Of a DNA stretch of 43,314 nucleotides, positions 1-8,731 are shown piece by piece. The position numbers and the translations under genes are program-made. Numbering within the stretch: the stretch's first letter is position 1; each line of letters begins with the position of its first letter. The notes beneath the pieces were generated by a model that saw only the letters and a program-made list of their open reading frames with translations, was not told the origin of the DNA and did no database searches. The stretch is from assembly GCF_000382145.1 (NCBI RefSeq), contig NZ_KB907625.1, forward strand, positions 80,291 through 123,604, given 5' to 3'. The stretch comes from Psychrobacter lutiphocae DSM 21542. GTDB taxonomy: Bacteria > Pseudomonadota > Gammaproteobacteria > Pseudomonadales > Moraxellaceae.

Positions 1-94
1 TCATACCATTACCATAGTTAATGGCTGCTTGAGCGCCAACTGTCATTAGTGAACCAGCAGCTAATGCAAGTAGTGTTTTCTGTAATAGTTTCAT
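1..94 (-). CDS. Outer-membrane beta-barrel protein, 5' fragment (cut by window edge)
   Basis: Only the first 31 codons are in the window. The 94 bases are identical to the first 94 bases of the gene at 1184-1777, so the visible residues are that gene's signal peptide and the start of its mature part. A ribosome site TAGGAGAA lies just before the ATG at 94-92. It is the third member of a tandem family with the genes at 496-1083 and 1184-1777. Perfect identity over the signal peptide, with a different sequence just upstream of the ATG, suggests a recent duplication or gene conversion. The function is inferred from the full-length paralogue. Confidence 0.85.
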   Translation of the reverse strand, partial: MKLLQKTLLALAAGSLMTVGAQAAINYGNGM

Positions 95-296
95 TATTCT
101 TCTCCTATTTAAGTATTCCTATAATCTATCTGGTACAGAGTTAACCGAATTTAGAAGTTAAGATGTATATGAGTTAAGAGATATAAACATGTGAATATAA
201 GATAAACGACTAATATATAAGAAAGTACTTAAGCAGCTAGTATTTATTCGTCTATTTATCCATCTATTCGCTTATGCGTTTATAGCTATCTTACTC

Positions 297-396
297 GTCC
301 TTAACGTCATCCTCTGTCCTTGTTATGATTATATATTAACAAAGTGCTTTGTTAAGTGTGTGGTGATTTAATAGGTCAGTTGTTAAGTTTTGCAAA
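297..396 (-). repeat. Paralogous leader/promoter block of the OMP array (copy 1)
   Basis: The 401-base spacer 95-495 has no gene. Its part at 297-396 aligns by eye with 1931-2025, upstream of the paralogous gene at 1184-1777. Shared blocks include the CTCTGTCC region, an AT-rich TATATA block, the GTAACAAA/TTAACAAA block and TTTTGCAAA. The duplication therefore carried the promoter as well as the gene. Also in the spacer is a perfect 14-bp palindrome AATCAGCGCTGATT at 458-471, just past the stop of the gene at 496; it has no T-tail, so a terminator role is weak. Confidence 0.6.
328..355 (-). promoter_or_regulatory. Promoter with inverted-repeat operator for the OMP gene fragment
   Basis: On the minus strand there is a -35 TTAACA (355-350), a 16-bp spacer and a -10 TATAAT (333-328). 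A perfect 9-bp inverted repeat, TTAACAAAG-CA-CTTTGTTAA (336-355), covers the -35 and most of the spacer, where a repressor would be expected to bind. The predicted transcript has a leader of roughly 220 nt before the ATG at 94. The paralogous block near 1960 keeps the AT-rich -10 region (TATATAAG) but not the full palindrome. The regulator is unknown. Confidence 0.5.
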
Positions 397-495
397 AAAA
401 ATAACGCTAATAAAAACATAAAGTTACGATGCTCCGGTTCTGGCTACAAGTTGCTACAATCAGCGCTGATTCGCCTCTTGTTTTATTATGTGTTA

Positions 496-1083
496 TTAAA
501 ACCTCATGTGCGCACCAAGAGTAATTCCTGTGGCATCCGAGTTGCCTTGATCTGCCAAATTATCTATCTTTGGATACCAATCATATGCAATTTCTACTGA
601 GGCATTTGGTGCCAAGTTATAGCCAAAACCTAAACCACCTGCAAGACCACTATCAGAGTAACCACCTTCATGTTGCCAATAGCGATAGGTTCTAGCATCA
701 ACCTTTACTTTGTTTTTGGCAACACCCACACGTCCTTTAACGTATACTGGTGTAGCTGGAAATAGATATTGTGCTGTACCATATATACCGTAAACATCCG
801 CATGATACTCTGAGTGTCTAGAAAAATCACTTTGGTAATCTTCATCACTACTGCCTAGATATTCAGCTTCAATACCAAAGTTTGACGTGAACTTAGCACC
901 GCCATAGACACCATAAGAGATACCTTTGTCTTCCGCATGATCTAGGTCATATTGACCAAACTTAATGCCAACATAAGGCTCAACTACCATACCATTGCCA
1001 TAGTTGACGGCAGCAGTGGCACCAACGCTGACCAATGAACTCGCTGTGGCAACTGCAACAGCAAACAACGCTTTATTAAACAT
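496..1083 (-). CDS. Outer-membrane beta-barrel protein (OmpA-like / porin-like 8-strand barrel)
   Basis: 195 residues. A signal peptide ends near residue 24 (GATAA|VNYGNG). The mature part alternates hydrophobic and polar residues, has glycine-rich strands such as YGVYGGAKF and GLAGGLGFGYNL, and ends in the C-terminal phenylalanine (HMRF) recognised by the BAM machinery. Size and pattern fit the outer-membrane protein beta-barrel domain family. It is a close paralogue of the next gene: PYVGIKFGQYDLD versus PYIGAKIGQYDLD, and the shared GRVGVAKNKVK and AYDWYPK. The start has AAGGGAT upstream. There is only 100 nt to the upstream gene and a hairpin terminator in between, so expression probably depends on read-through. 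The substrate or role is not known. Confidence 0.85.
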   Translation of the reverse strand: MFNKALFAVAVATASSLVSVGATAAVNYGNGMVVEPYVGIKFGQYDLDHAEDKGISYGVYGGAKFTSNFGIEAEYLGSSDEDYQSDFSRHSEYHADVYGIYGTAQYLFPATPVYVKGRVGVAKNKVKVDARTYRYWQHEGGYSDSGLAGGLGFGYNLAPNASVEIAYDWYPKIDNLADQGNSDATGITLGAHMRF

Positions 1084-1113
1084 ATCTATCCCTTAATACA
1101 AAAGAGGGCTGAT

Positions 1114-1150
1114 AAAAAAGCGACCGCTACTGGGCAACGATCGCTTTTTT
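1114..1150 (-). terminator. Intrinsic terminator/attenuator between the two OMP genes
   Basis: On the minus strand an A-run precedes a GC-rich hairpin (AGCGATCG...CGGTCGCT, with G-T wobbles) followed by TTTTTT. It lies after the stop of the gene at 1184-1777 and 30 bases before the next OMP gene, so it should cut or reduce transcription of the downstream gene. Confidence 0.8.
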
Positions 1151-1183
1151 TATCTATACATCAGTGTTATAGATTAACCATGC

Positions 1184-1777
1184 TTAGAATTTGAAGTTAG
1201 CACCTAGTGTAAGTCCTTCTGCTTTTAAGTCACGTCCGTTATAACCAATATCTTTAACTTTTGGATACCAGTCATAAGCCAATTCAACTGCTGCATTTGG
1301 TGTGAAGTTATATCCTAGACCTACACCACCTGCAATGCCTGTATCAGATTCTGAACGGTTACTAACAAGCGTATTACCAGCAATCATTCTATTTTTCATT
1401 TTAACTTTGTTTTTAGCAACACCTACACGGCCTTTGGCATACATATTAGAGCCTGGGAATAGGTACTCTGCTGTGCCATATAAGCCATAAACATCAGCTT
1501 CGTATTTACTTCTGTTCAATGCGTTCTTAGCAAAGTCTTCTTTGTTGGTGGTCATATACTCCGCTTCAATACCAAAGATTGGAGTAAACTTGGCACCACC
1601 ATAGATACCGTATGAAAAGGCTTCGTCTTTGGCTTTGTCTAAATCATACTGACCAATTTTGGCACCAATGTATGGTTGTGCTGTCATACCATTACCATAG
1701 TTAATGGCTGCTTGAGCGCCAACTGTCATTAGTGAACCAGCAGCTAATGCAAGTAGTGTTTTCTGTAATAGTTTCAT
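1184..1777 (-). CDS. Outer-membrane beta-barrel protein (paralogue of 496-1083)
   Basis: 197 residues. A signal peptide ends at GAQA|AINYGNG. Beta-barrel strands (YGIYGGAKFTP, GIAGGVGLGYNFTP, VELAYDWYPK) and a C-terminal phenylalanine (GANFKF) indicate an outer-membrane protein. AAGGAGAA precedes the ATG. The first 94 bases are identical to the fragment at 1-94. The loops differ most from the neighbouring paralogue, as expected if surface-exposed parts diverge and the barrel is conserved. The 441-base spacer upstream (1778-2218) holds the second leader block and the start region of bioF on the other strand. Confidence 0.85.
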   Translation of the reverse strand: MKLLQKTLLALAAGSLMTVGAQAAINYGNGMTAQPYIGAKIGQYDLDKAKDEAFSYGIYGGAKFTPIFGIEAEYMTTNKEDFAKNALNRSKYEADVYGLYGTAEYLFPGSNMYAKGRVGVAKNKVKMKNRMIAGNTLVSNRSESDTGIAGGVGLGYNFTPNAAVELAYDWYPKVKDIGYNGRDLKAEGLTLGANFKF

Positions 1778-1930
1778 TGTGCTTCTCCTTATGAAGTACG
1801 ATTGAAATACAATTTTTGAAAAATGGTATTTTTAAAAAAAGTATCTTTGAAAATCAGTAACGTTAATTTCGTTGTTAATGTTAATTTTTAAAATTTTTAC
1901 TAGTAGGACAAGTTAGCTGGCCTTGTGGCC

Positions 1931-2025
1931 GTCTTTAACTCTGTCCCTTATCCATGCTTATATAGTAACAAAATATTTCGGGCAGTCTGTCGCTGTTTGA
2001 TAGGCTACAGGTTAACTTTTGCAAA
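1931..2025 (-). repeat. Paralogous leader/promoter block of the OMP array (copy 2)
   Basis: Diverged copy of the block at 297-396. It lies in the 1778-2218 spacer, upstream of the OMP gene at 1184-1777. It contains TATATAAG on the minus strand (around 1957-1964) as a possible -10; no good -35 is visible. The stretch 1800-1900 is strongly AT-rich with no other feature seen. Confidence 0.5.
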
Positions 2026-2218
2026 TTTTAGTTGTCTAATGGGTTACAAAGCCCAGTTTATGAAAACTTTTGTTACAATTAGCGGTTTCTGCAATGCAAG
2101 CGATATATTGCTAGCGCTTATTTGCCCAACGCTCCCCTGTTTTTCAAGGTTTTCTCTATATTTTCTATAAAACAAGCGATTTATACCAATAAAATAAGAC
2201 CAATAAGGACAGAAGTTT

Positions 2219-3472
2219 ATGAATGGACCCACAAGTTTTAGTGTCGCTCAGCAACTAGACACCCTAAAATCAAAAGATCAATATCGGCAACTACCGCCTG
2301 TTAAGCACCAAGATCAATGGATTATCCTAAATAATCAAAAACTGCTGAATATTTCGAGTAATGATTACTTGGGATTGGGCAACGAAACACAACTGCAGTC
2401 ACAATTTTTGAGCTACTTACAAGAAATGCCAGATTCTGCAATACCCAAAATGGGATCAACTTCTTCGCGACTGTTAACTGGCAATCATAGCCAGTTGCCC
2501 TTACTTGAAGCCGAGCTATTAGACTGGTACAAGCTTGCCTTGCCTGATGCACAGCGGGGAACATCTAACAAAGCCGTATTGGTAGTCAACAGTGGCTACC
2601 ATGCCAATATCGGTATTTTGCCCGCACTGGCCAAACTGCCTTTAAGTACCTTAATTTTGACCGACAGCTTAATTCACGCCAGCCTAATAGATGGGGTGCG
2701 TCTGATTGGTAAAAGTCATACCCATTGCCGTTATCAACGCTATCGCCATAATGACCTAACGCACTTAACCAGTTTAATTGAGCAAGCCGGCAATGAGGTT
2801 GAGCGTATTATTGTGGTGACCGAAAGCATCTTTAGTATGGACGGAGATCGCGCTGACTTAAAGGCGTTAGTCAATCTAAAAGCGCAGGATGCTCGCATTG
2901 AGTTGTATGTCGATGAGGCTCATGCCGTTGGTGTTCTAGGCCACAATGGACTTGGACTGGCAGAAGAAACCCAGACCTTAGAAGATATCGACTATATTGT
3001 CGGCACCTTTGGTAAGGCCTTCGCATCGATGGGCGCTTATGTGATTTGTGATGCGTCAATTCGAGAGTGGTTGGTCAATCAAATGCGTTCTTTTATCTTT
3101 AGTACCGCACTGCCCCCCATTACCCATTGCTGGACTCGTTTTATACTGGCAAAAATGTCTGAACTACACCCGTTACGCAGACACTTAGCTGACACCTCTT
3201 TACGTGTATCTCAGGCGATCAACAGCGACTCGTCTGTTAAGGCCTTATCTGTTAATACAGAGTATCAGTCGCCTATCATTCCTTATATATTGGGCGACAA
3301 TGCCAGTGCGGTACACAAAGCTCAGGCACTACAAAAGGCAGGGTTTTATGCGTTGCCGATTCGCCCACCGACAGTACCTGAAGGTACCGCACGCATTCGG
3401 TTAGTAATGAATGCCAAGCTTAGCCATAAGGACTGTGACCGTTTGATTGAGCAGTTGTCTGCTTCTGTTTAA
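2219..3472 (+). CDS. bioF: 8-amino-7-oxononanoate synthase (biotin synthesis)
   Basis: 417 residues, a PLP-dependent enzyme of the alpha-oxoamine synthase family. It condenses pimeloyl thioester with L-alanine to give KAPA, the first committed biotin step, in the cytosol. Visible motifs: SNDYLGLG near residue 43, GSTSSRLLTGN near 80, VTESIFSMDGDRADL near 200, YVDEAHAVGVLGHNGLG near 230, and GTFGKAFASMG with the PLP-binding lysine at about residue 266. It ends with the family's PPTVPEGTARIRL block. AAGGAC lies before the ATG. No bioA, bioB, bioC or bioD is adjacent, so the pathway must be split over the chromosome. Assignment over the related KBL or SPT enzymes rests on overall pattern and length. 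Confidence 0.85.
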   Translation: MNGPTSFSVAQQLDTLKSKDQYRQLPPVKHQDQWIILNNQKLLNISSNDYLGLGNETQLQSQFLSYLQEMPDSAIPKMGSTSSRLLTGNHSQLPLLEAELLDWYKLALPDAQRGTSNKAVLVVNSGYHANIGILPALAKLPLSTLILTDSLIHASLIDGVRLIGKSHTHCRYQRYRHNDLTHLTSLIEQAGNEVERIIVVTESIFSMDGDRADLKALVNLKAQDARIELYVDEAHAVGVLGHNGLGLAEETQTLEDIDYIVGTFGKAFASMGAYVICDASIREWLVNQMRSFIFSTALPPITHCWTRFILAKMSELHPLRRHLADTSLRVSQAINSDSSVKALSVNTEYQSPIIPYILGDNASAVHKAQALQKAGFYALPIRPPTVPEGTARIRLVMNAKLSHKDCDRLIEQLSASV

Positions 3473-3553
3473 GTTCTGTTGTTGTTTAAGTGCTATTTCT
3501 GTTTAAGCTAAGCGCGCCTTCTTTCTTTTTAAATACAAAACTTTAACCCATAA

Positions 3554-3586
3554 AAAAAGACCGTACTCTAAGAGCACGGTCTTTTT
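3554..3586. terminator. Bidirectional terminator between bioF and dnaK
   Basis: Perfect 11-bp arms AAAAAGACCGT and ACGGTCTTTTT around an 11-nt loop. It lies between two convergent genes and has A/T tracts on both sides, so it can serve both. Confidence 0.9.
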
Positions 3587-3618
3587 GTTAACAACTAATC
3601 TAACTCTAAATTAGCTAA

Positions 3619-5553
3619 TTACTTCTTATCGTCTTCATTCACTTCAGTGAATTCAGCGTCAACAACGTCATCGTCTGCTGCTGTGTCAGCTTGTGCACCA
3701 GCACCTGCTTGGTTAGGATCTACGCCTTCTGTGCCTTGTCCAGTGGCATAGATTTTCTGACTAACAGGTAAGAAAGCATTGTCTAGCGCTTCAAGCTTGG
3801 CCTTGATGTCATCGTGATCATCTTCTTTAGCAGCCAACTCTAGCTCACTGATAGCTGTTTCAACCGCAGTTTTCTCATCTTCAGTGACTTTATCCTCTGC
3901 TTCTTTTAGCGCTTTTTGGATCGCATGGATACGGCCGTCTGCTTCGTTACGCACTTGCGCTAGCGCTGCGAATTTCTCATCTTCAGCAGCGTTCGCTTCT
4001 GCGTCACGTACCATTTGTTCGATCTCTTCATCCGACAAGCCTGAGTCTGCTTTAATCTGGATGCTTTGCTCTTTGCCCGTACCTTTGTCTTTAGCTGAAA
4101 TATTCATGATACCGTCAGCGTTGATGTCAAAGGTCACTTCAATTTGTGGGATACCACGTGGTGCTGGTGGAATATCCGTTAGGTTGAAGTTACCAAGCAA
4201 TTTGTTTTGTGAGGCAACTTTACGCTCACCTTGGTATACCTGAATGGTTACTGCTGGCTGATTGTCTTCCGCTGTTGAGAATACCTGTGATTTCTTAGTT
4301 GGAATCATGGTGTTTTTCTCAATGATTGGTGTCATCACACCACCCATAGTTTCAATACCTAGGGTTAGCGGGGTAACGTCTAGTAGTAGAACGTCAGTTT
4401 TGTCACCAGACAATACCGCACCTTGAATCGCTGCACCAACGGCAACTGCTTCATCAGGGTTCACATCTTTACGTGGCTCTTTACCGAAGAACTCTTCCAC
4501 TGTTTTTTGTACCAATGGCATACGAGTCTGACCACCAACCAAGATAACGTCGTCGATTTCACTGGCTTTTAGACCGGCATCTTCTAGCGCTACTTTACAT
4601 GGCTCGATAGTACGTTTAACCAAGTCTTCAGTTAATGCTTCAAGCTTTGAGCGGCTGATGGTAACTACCAAGTGTTTTGGACCTGTCGCATCTGCAGTGA
4701 TGTATGGTAGGTTCACTTCAGTGCTTTGCGCGCTTGATAGTTCAATTTTTGCTTTTTCCGCAGCTTCTTTTAGACGCTGCATCGCTAGCGCATCACCTTT
4801 TAGGTTGAAGTCTTGTTCTTTTTTGAACTCTTCTACTAAGAAGTCGATTAATGCTAGGTCGAAGTCTTCACCACCTAAGAAAGTATCACCGTTGGTTGAT
4901 AACACTTCAAACTGCTGCTCGCCATCAACATCTGCAATTTCAATGATAGATACGTCAAATGTACCACCACCTAAGTCATATACAGCTACTGTACTATCAC
5001 CTTTTTTCTTATCCATACCATAAGCAAGGGCAGCTGCCGTTGGTTCGTTAATAATACGCTTAACGTTTAGACCAGCAATTTTACCCGCATCTTTAGTGGC
5101 TTGACGTTGTGAGTCATTGAAGTATGCAGGAACGGTTACTACAGCATCTGTTACTTTTTCACCTAGATAGTCTTCTGCTGTTTTTTTCATTTTTTGTAGG
5201 ATTTCAGCAGAAATCTGTGGTGGTGCCATTTTTTTATCATTTACTTCAACCCAAGCATCACCATTATCCGCTTTTACAATTTTGTATGGCACCATGCCAA
5301 TGTCTTTTTGGACCACTTTATCATCAAAACGACGACCAATTAAGCGCTTAATCGCAAAAAGCGTGTTATTAGGATTTGTCACTGCCTGACGTTTTGCTGA
5401 CTGACCAACGAGGATTTCACCATCTTTATAAGCAATGATTGATGGGGTTGTACGTGTACCTTCAGCATTTTCGATAACTTTAACCTTGTCACCTTCCATT
5501 ACTGCGACACAAGAGTTAGTCGTACCTAGGTCAATACCGATTGTTTTAGCCAT
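3619..5553 (-). CDS. dnaK: Chaperone protein DnaK (Hsp70)
   Basis: 644 residues, the usual length. This ATP-driven chaperone binds exposed hydrophobic segments and works with DnaJ and GrpE. Visible: ATPase start [13 protein letters not shown] (residues 5-17), phosphate-binding [12 protein letters not shown] near 195, adenosine-binding [11 protein letters not shown] near 340, the linker [13 protein letters not shown] near 390, the substrate-binding domain, then an alpha-helical lid and an acidic disordered tail (TEVNEDDKK). The conserved lysine of [19 protein letters not shown] is present. A sigma32-like promoter lies 150 nt upstream, so it can be transcribed apart from grpE. dnaJ is not in the window. 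Confidence 0.98.
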   Translation of the reverse strand: MAKTIGIDLGTTNSCVAVMEGDKVKVIENAEGTRTTPSIIAYKDGEILVGQSAKRQAVTNPNNTLFAIKRLIGRRFDDKVVQKDIGMVPYKIVKADNGDAWVEVNDKKMAPPQISAEILQKMKKTAEDYLGEKVTDAVVTVPAYFNDSQRQATKDAGKIAGLNVKRIINEPTAAALAYGMDKKKGDSTVAVYDLGGGTFDVSIIEIADVDGEQQFEVLSTNGDTFLGGEDFDLALIDFLVEEFKKEQDFNLKGDALAMQRLKEAAEKAKIELSSAQSTEVNLPYITADATGPKHLVVTISRSKLEALTEDLVKRTIEPCKVALEDAGLKASEIDDVILVGGQTRMPLVQKTVEEFFGKEPRKDVNPDEAVAVGAAIQGAVLSGDKTDVLLLDVTPLTLGIETMGGVMTPIIEKNTMIPTKKSQVFSTAEDNQPAVTIQVYQGERKVASQNKLLGNFNLTDIPPAPRGIPQIEVTFDINADGIMNISAKDKGTGKEQSIQIKADSGLSDEEIEQMVRDAEANAAEDEKFAALAQVRNEADGRIHAIQKALKEAEDKVTEDEKTAVETAISELELAAKEDDHDDIKAKLEALDNAFLPVSQKIYATGQGTEGVDPNQAGAGAQADTAADDDVVDAEFTEVNEDDKK

Positions 5554-5702
5554 AATATAAAACTCCAGATTATTTATTGTTTATTTCTATTTAAGTTACA
5601 TGTTAGCTATTAGCTTACTGTTCATCGTATATACCAAACCACTGTATCTACCAAAGTCATTGTATTTACTAAAATGTCGTAAGCCTTGCTTGTTGTCTTT
5701 AT

Positions 5703-5731
5703 ATATCGGTTTACTGCTAATATTTTTCAAG
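5703..5731 (-). promoter_or_regulatory. Candidate sigma32 (heat-shock) promoter of dnaK
   Basis: On the minus strand CTTGAAA (5731-5725) matches the sigma32 -35 element exactly. After 14 bases comes ACCGATAT (5710-5703), which matches 5 of the 7 fixed positions of CCCCATNT. It lies in the 242-base grpE-dnaK spacer, about 150 nt before the dnaK ATG. The -35 overlaps a small inverted repeat, AAGCCA-AATA-TGGCTT. Confidence 0.5.
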
Positions 5732-5795
5732 CCATATTTGGCTTAAAATCTATTTTTTTGTGTTTATTATGTATATTCAGGGCGTTATTGTGATG

Positions 5796-6407
5796 TTATT
5801 GACCCACTTTAACCATGGCTGGACGCAATAAACGACCGTTTAAGGTATAGCCTTTTTGAAGTACCTCACCTACTGTATCTGCTGGCGCATTTGGATCGAT
5901 ACCCACTGCTTCGTGGAACTCTGGATCAAACTTCTGTTGTACTGGGTCAACCACTTCAACGCCTTGCTTGTTAAGCACAGTTAAGAAAGATTTGTGAGTC
6001 AGTTTCACGCCTTGTAAGATGGCATCATCGGCATTGCTGTCATCTTCAACGCTAACAATGGCACGCTCAAGGTTATCCACCACCTCTAATAACTCTTTAG
6101 CAAACTTTTGTAGCGCAAATTTTCGACTTTTTTCCGTCTCTTGCTCCATTCGCTTCTGCGCATTATAGGCATCAGCATTGGCACGGGCTTGACCTTCTTT
6201 TGCTGCTTTTACCTCATCCTCTAATTGGGCAATACGTTCTTCATATACAGTCATATCTGTTTTTTCATTACCCGTTGCAAAGTCTTGATTTTCTTGAGTT
6301 TTATCTATCTGTTGTGCGTCATCAGTTTGCGCTTCATTTTGTACGTCTTGATCTAGTGCACTATCCACATTGGTGGCATTTTGTTGATTTAGCTCTTCAT
6401 TACTCAT
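5796..6407 (-). CDS. grpE: Nucleotide exchange factor GrpE
   Basis: 203 residues. GrpE releases ADP from DnaK. It has a long acidic, glutamine-rich disordered N-terminus (residues 1-50), a coiled coil (about 55-105, VYEERIAQLEDEVKAAKE onward), the dimerisation and beta domains with LLEVVDNLERAI near 110, and the C-terminal motif VGEVLQKGYTLNGRLLRPAMVKVGQ, which is diagnostic. AGGAGA is present before the ATG. It is transcribed in the same direction as dnaK, 242 nt away. Confidence 0.97.
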   Translation of the reverse strand: MSNEELNQQNATNVDSALDQDVQNEAQTDDAQQIDKTQENQDFATGNEKTDMTVYEERIAQLEDEVKAAKEGQARANADAYNAQKRMEQETEKSRKFALQKFAKELLEVVDNLERAIVSVEDDSNADDAILQGVKLTHKSFLTVLNKQGVEVVDPVQQKFDPEFHEAVGIDPNAPADTVGEVLQKGYTLNGRLLRPAMVKVGQ

Positions 6408-6587
6408 GATATCTCCTTTAGGATAAGATAGGATATTGATTGATTTAGGACTTTATTTAGTTCGATGTCATTCAGATTGATTGAACCTTTACTAAACTTG
6501 ATATTCTTGATACATATGTATTTTTTTTCTTATTATATGTTGTATGACGCTTTTTAATGTAAAACACTATTTATAACACTTACTGAT

Positions 6588-6615
6588 TGATAAAGGCATT
6601 GATGAAAATTTCAAG
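6588..6615 (-). promoter_or_regulatory. Possible sigma32-type promoter of grpE
   Basis: In the 311-base divergent spacer 6408-6718, CTTGAAA (6615-6609, minus strand) matches the sigma32 -35. About 13 bases later CTTTATCA is only a poor -10. It is suggested mainly by the parallel with the dnaK promoter. The rest of the spacer is AT-rich with no further feature seen. Confidence 0.25.
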
Positions 6616-6718
6616 TCTTTTGCACAAAGTTAACACAATCTATCAACAAGATTGTGGGATTGATAGCTTAATATAGATGAAAAGCTTCTTATAACCCGTC
6701 ATATAGGACCCTTTATTT

Positions 6719-8146
6719 ATGTTATCACCCTTGATATTTGCACGACCTTCTCGATCAGCTTGCCGCAGTCGTCTTATTAGGGGTCTGCTTGTTGGTGCGC
6801 TTAGTACCAGTCTCATAATAACAAGCTGTAGCGCACCCACAGATAACAACCAATCCGATTCAGGCTTTATTGTTTCAGATAACAAAGTTGTCGTTAATCA
6901 CGACTTAATCCTTACTAGTATTCCAGAACGTTATCAGCCTAGCTTTAACTTAGAAGGCACGTTAGTACCCGCTTTGAGCGCAGATATTGAAATACCCTAT
7001 ACCCTACTTTCAAGTAGTTTGATGATTAAAGAGGGTGAGGAAGTAACCAAAGGGCAAGTGTTGGCTGAGCTTGAGGCCAAAGTTACAAAAAGTGAACTGC
7101 AAAACCTAGCCAGCGATATGGTAGATGTTTATGTTGAGGGAGTAAAAATAGAGCCTAAAAAAACACCTAGAAAATTAACCTTAACTAGAAAAACTGAGCC
7201 TCAAGTCGGTACTGATGTGGCAGAACAAACAACTCAGGCTCAACAATCTAACCAAAAAACCACTCAACACCCCTCAAGCGAAAAGAATTACGAGCAACAA
7301 GCTTCTGCTGAAGCAAGCTCTCATCAAACAACCAATAATCAAACGAATAATAGTAAGACCGAGCTAAAACCCTCCTTATCGGAACCCTTGGTTAGCGCAC
7401 ACTTAATTATAAAATCGCCTATCACAGGTAAAGTTACTCATATTAAAAATAGTGAGATGTTAACTACTAAGCCTAACTCTCAATCTAGCACTGAGCTTAA
7501 AGTTACTACTGATAAAAACCGCAATGCTAATGCTAATGCTAATGCTAATGCTAATGCTAATGCTAATGCTAATGAAAAGCTTAGTTCAGAAGAGAGTGTA
7601 GTCAACTACCCTATCATTCATATTGATAGCACTCACAACTTACAATTAACAGGAAAACTACCGATAACTGCCCAATCACAGCTATCCATAGGGCGCGCAG
7701 TGAGCTTTACTGTGTATGATTTACAAGCTGAATATGCTGGCCAAATCAGCCATATTATTCCAGATGCAGAGACAAATACCTTGACAGTACGTGCGTCACT
7801 GATTCAAGGTGAGCACAATAACAGCGACTTATTAGAGCCAGGAATGGGCGCCTCGATGCGGATTGAATATGGTCAAATCGAGCTTGGCGTGCGCCTGCCT
7901 CGACAAGCCATTCACGAAGCACTACTGGACAAGCTATCTGCCAAACACCCTCGCCCAACCAGCCCCATTAAAGGCTATGTGTGGATAGTGGAACAGGATC
8001 AATCTTTATCCTACAACCCTGTGCAAGTAGTGCAGTATTTTGCCGATTCTGATAAGTTTTTGGTCAGTGGTATCAATAATGACAGCTTGGTATGCTTAGC
8101 AGATTTACCTAAAACTGCTGCCGGAAAAATCTTAACGGTCGATTAA
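6719..8146 (+). CDS. Lipoprotein with HlyD/RND-adaptor-like domains (orphan periplasmic adaptor)
   Basis: 475 residues. The N-terminus has an arginine-rich n-region, a hydrophobic stretch and the lipobox IITSC (residues 34-38), so a lipid-anchored envelope protein. After this, residues 75-125 (EIPYTLLSSSLMIKEGEEVTKGQVLAELEAK) resemble the first half of a biotinyl/lipoyl domain. The second half starts near 227 (HLIIKSPITGKVTHIK). Residues 310-440 look like the beta-barrel and membrane-proximal domains of efflux adaptors (GQISHIIPDAETNTLTVRA, LLEPGMGASMRIE, VRLPRQAI). In place of the usual coiled-coil hairpin is a Q/S/T/N-rich segment (about 150-225), and an Asn-Ala repeat sits in the second lipoyl half. 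No RND or ABC pump gene is adjacent. The role in transport is inferred. Confidence 0.65.
   Translation: MLSPLIFARPSRSACRSRLIRGLLVGALSTSLIITSCSAPTDNNQSDSGFIVSDNKVVVNHDLILTSIPERYQPSFNLEGTLVPALSADIEIPYTLLSSSLMIKEGEEVTKGQVLAELEAKVTKSELQNLASDMVDVYVEGVKIEPKKTPRKLTLTRKTEPQVGTDVAEQTTQAQQSNQKTTQHPSSEKNYEQQASAEASSHQTTNNQTNNSKTELKPSLSEPLVSAHLIIKSPITGKVTHIKNSEMLTTKPNSQSSTELKVTTDKNRNANANANANANANANANEKLSSEESVVNYPIIHIDSTHNLQLTGKLPITAQSQLSIGRAVSFTVYDLQAEYAGQISHIIPDAETNTLTVRASLIQGEHNNSDLLEPGMGASMRIEYGQIELGVRLPRQAIHEALLDKLSAKHPRPTSPIKGYVWIVEQDQSLSYNPVQVVQYFADSDKFLVSGINNDSLVCLADLPKTAAGKILTVD
7523..7574 (+). repeat. In-frame hexanucleotide microsatellite (AATGCT)8
   Basis: Eight perfect AATGCT copies plus a partial AATG, inside the adaptor-like gene, encoding alternating Asn-Ala from about residue 269 to 285. 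Because the unit is six bases, slippage would change protein length two residues at a time without breaking the frame. Confidence 0.95.
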
Positions 8147-8254
8147 AACCAACCGACTTTGTTAGAACCGATACTGTTAGATTTAAGTAGATTGATGTTA
8201 AATTAATAGGCGTTAAATTAATAGGCAATAAGCCAATAAACATTGAGGGGTTTT

Positions 8255-8710
8255 GTGAAAAATCATTGGTTATTTTGGGGTTTTTGGGTATTGCTAAATG
8301 CCTTAGCCAGCTTTGTATGGGGTAACCTAGTGCTGGCTTCGAAGGTACCTGCGCTGCTTGGCATGCTCGCAGGTATTGCAGTATTTATTGTGGTTTACGG
8401 CCTAGTCGATGCCTATTTTATCAAGAAAGGCTATCTTAAACTGCATCAAGCGCTGCGCAGAAGTGTCTACATCAAAGCCGTCTTACAGTTGCTGAATATC
8501 TTTGTCATATTTGGTATCTCCATCTCGCTTGAGTTGTGGGCTGGCATTATTTCTGTCGGGATTACCGATAAATATTTAGGTATCAATCAAATGCTTCAAC
8601 CCTTTGGGTTTGCCTTTATAAACACCTTGCTGACTGGCACGATATTATCATTGGTGGTGTCGGTATTAGCTGGGTTTATCTTGTTGCTGCGCCGTGGCAA
8701 AACGACTTGA
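8255..8710 (+). CDS. Four-helix integral membrane protein of unknown function
   Basis: About 151 residues from the GTG at 8255, preferred because GAGGGG lies five bases before it; a TTG at 8243 is in frame but has no ribosome site. Four hydrophobic helices are visible at roughly residues 5-25, 29-49, 73-98 and 115-143, separated by charged loops (DAYFIKKGYLKLHQALRRS), with a basic C-terminus (RRGKTT). It follows the adaptor-like lipoprotein gene by about 110 nt on the same strand, so co-transcription is possible. I do not recognise the family. It is too short for a typical transporter. Confidence 0.7.
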   Translation: MKNHWLFWGFWVLLNALASFVWGNLVLASKVPALLGMLAGIAVFIVVYGLVDAYFIKKGYLKLHQALRRSVYIKAVLQLLNIFVIFGISISLELWAGIISVGITDKYLGINQMLQPFGFAFINTLLTGTILSLVVSVLAGFILLLRRGKTT

Positions 8711-8731
8711 TGCTGACTGACTTGTGGATGC

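Noticed and set aside
1925..2232. Open frames on both strands upstream of bioF
   Set aside because: They lie in the leader block of the OMP gene and the bioF leader; no protein family resemblance.
5724..5741. CIRCE/HrcA operator upstream of dnaK
   Set aside because: The inverted repeat AAGCCA-AATA-TGGCTT does not match CIRCE (TTAGCACTC-N9-GAGTGCTAA); a sigma32-like promoter fits better.
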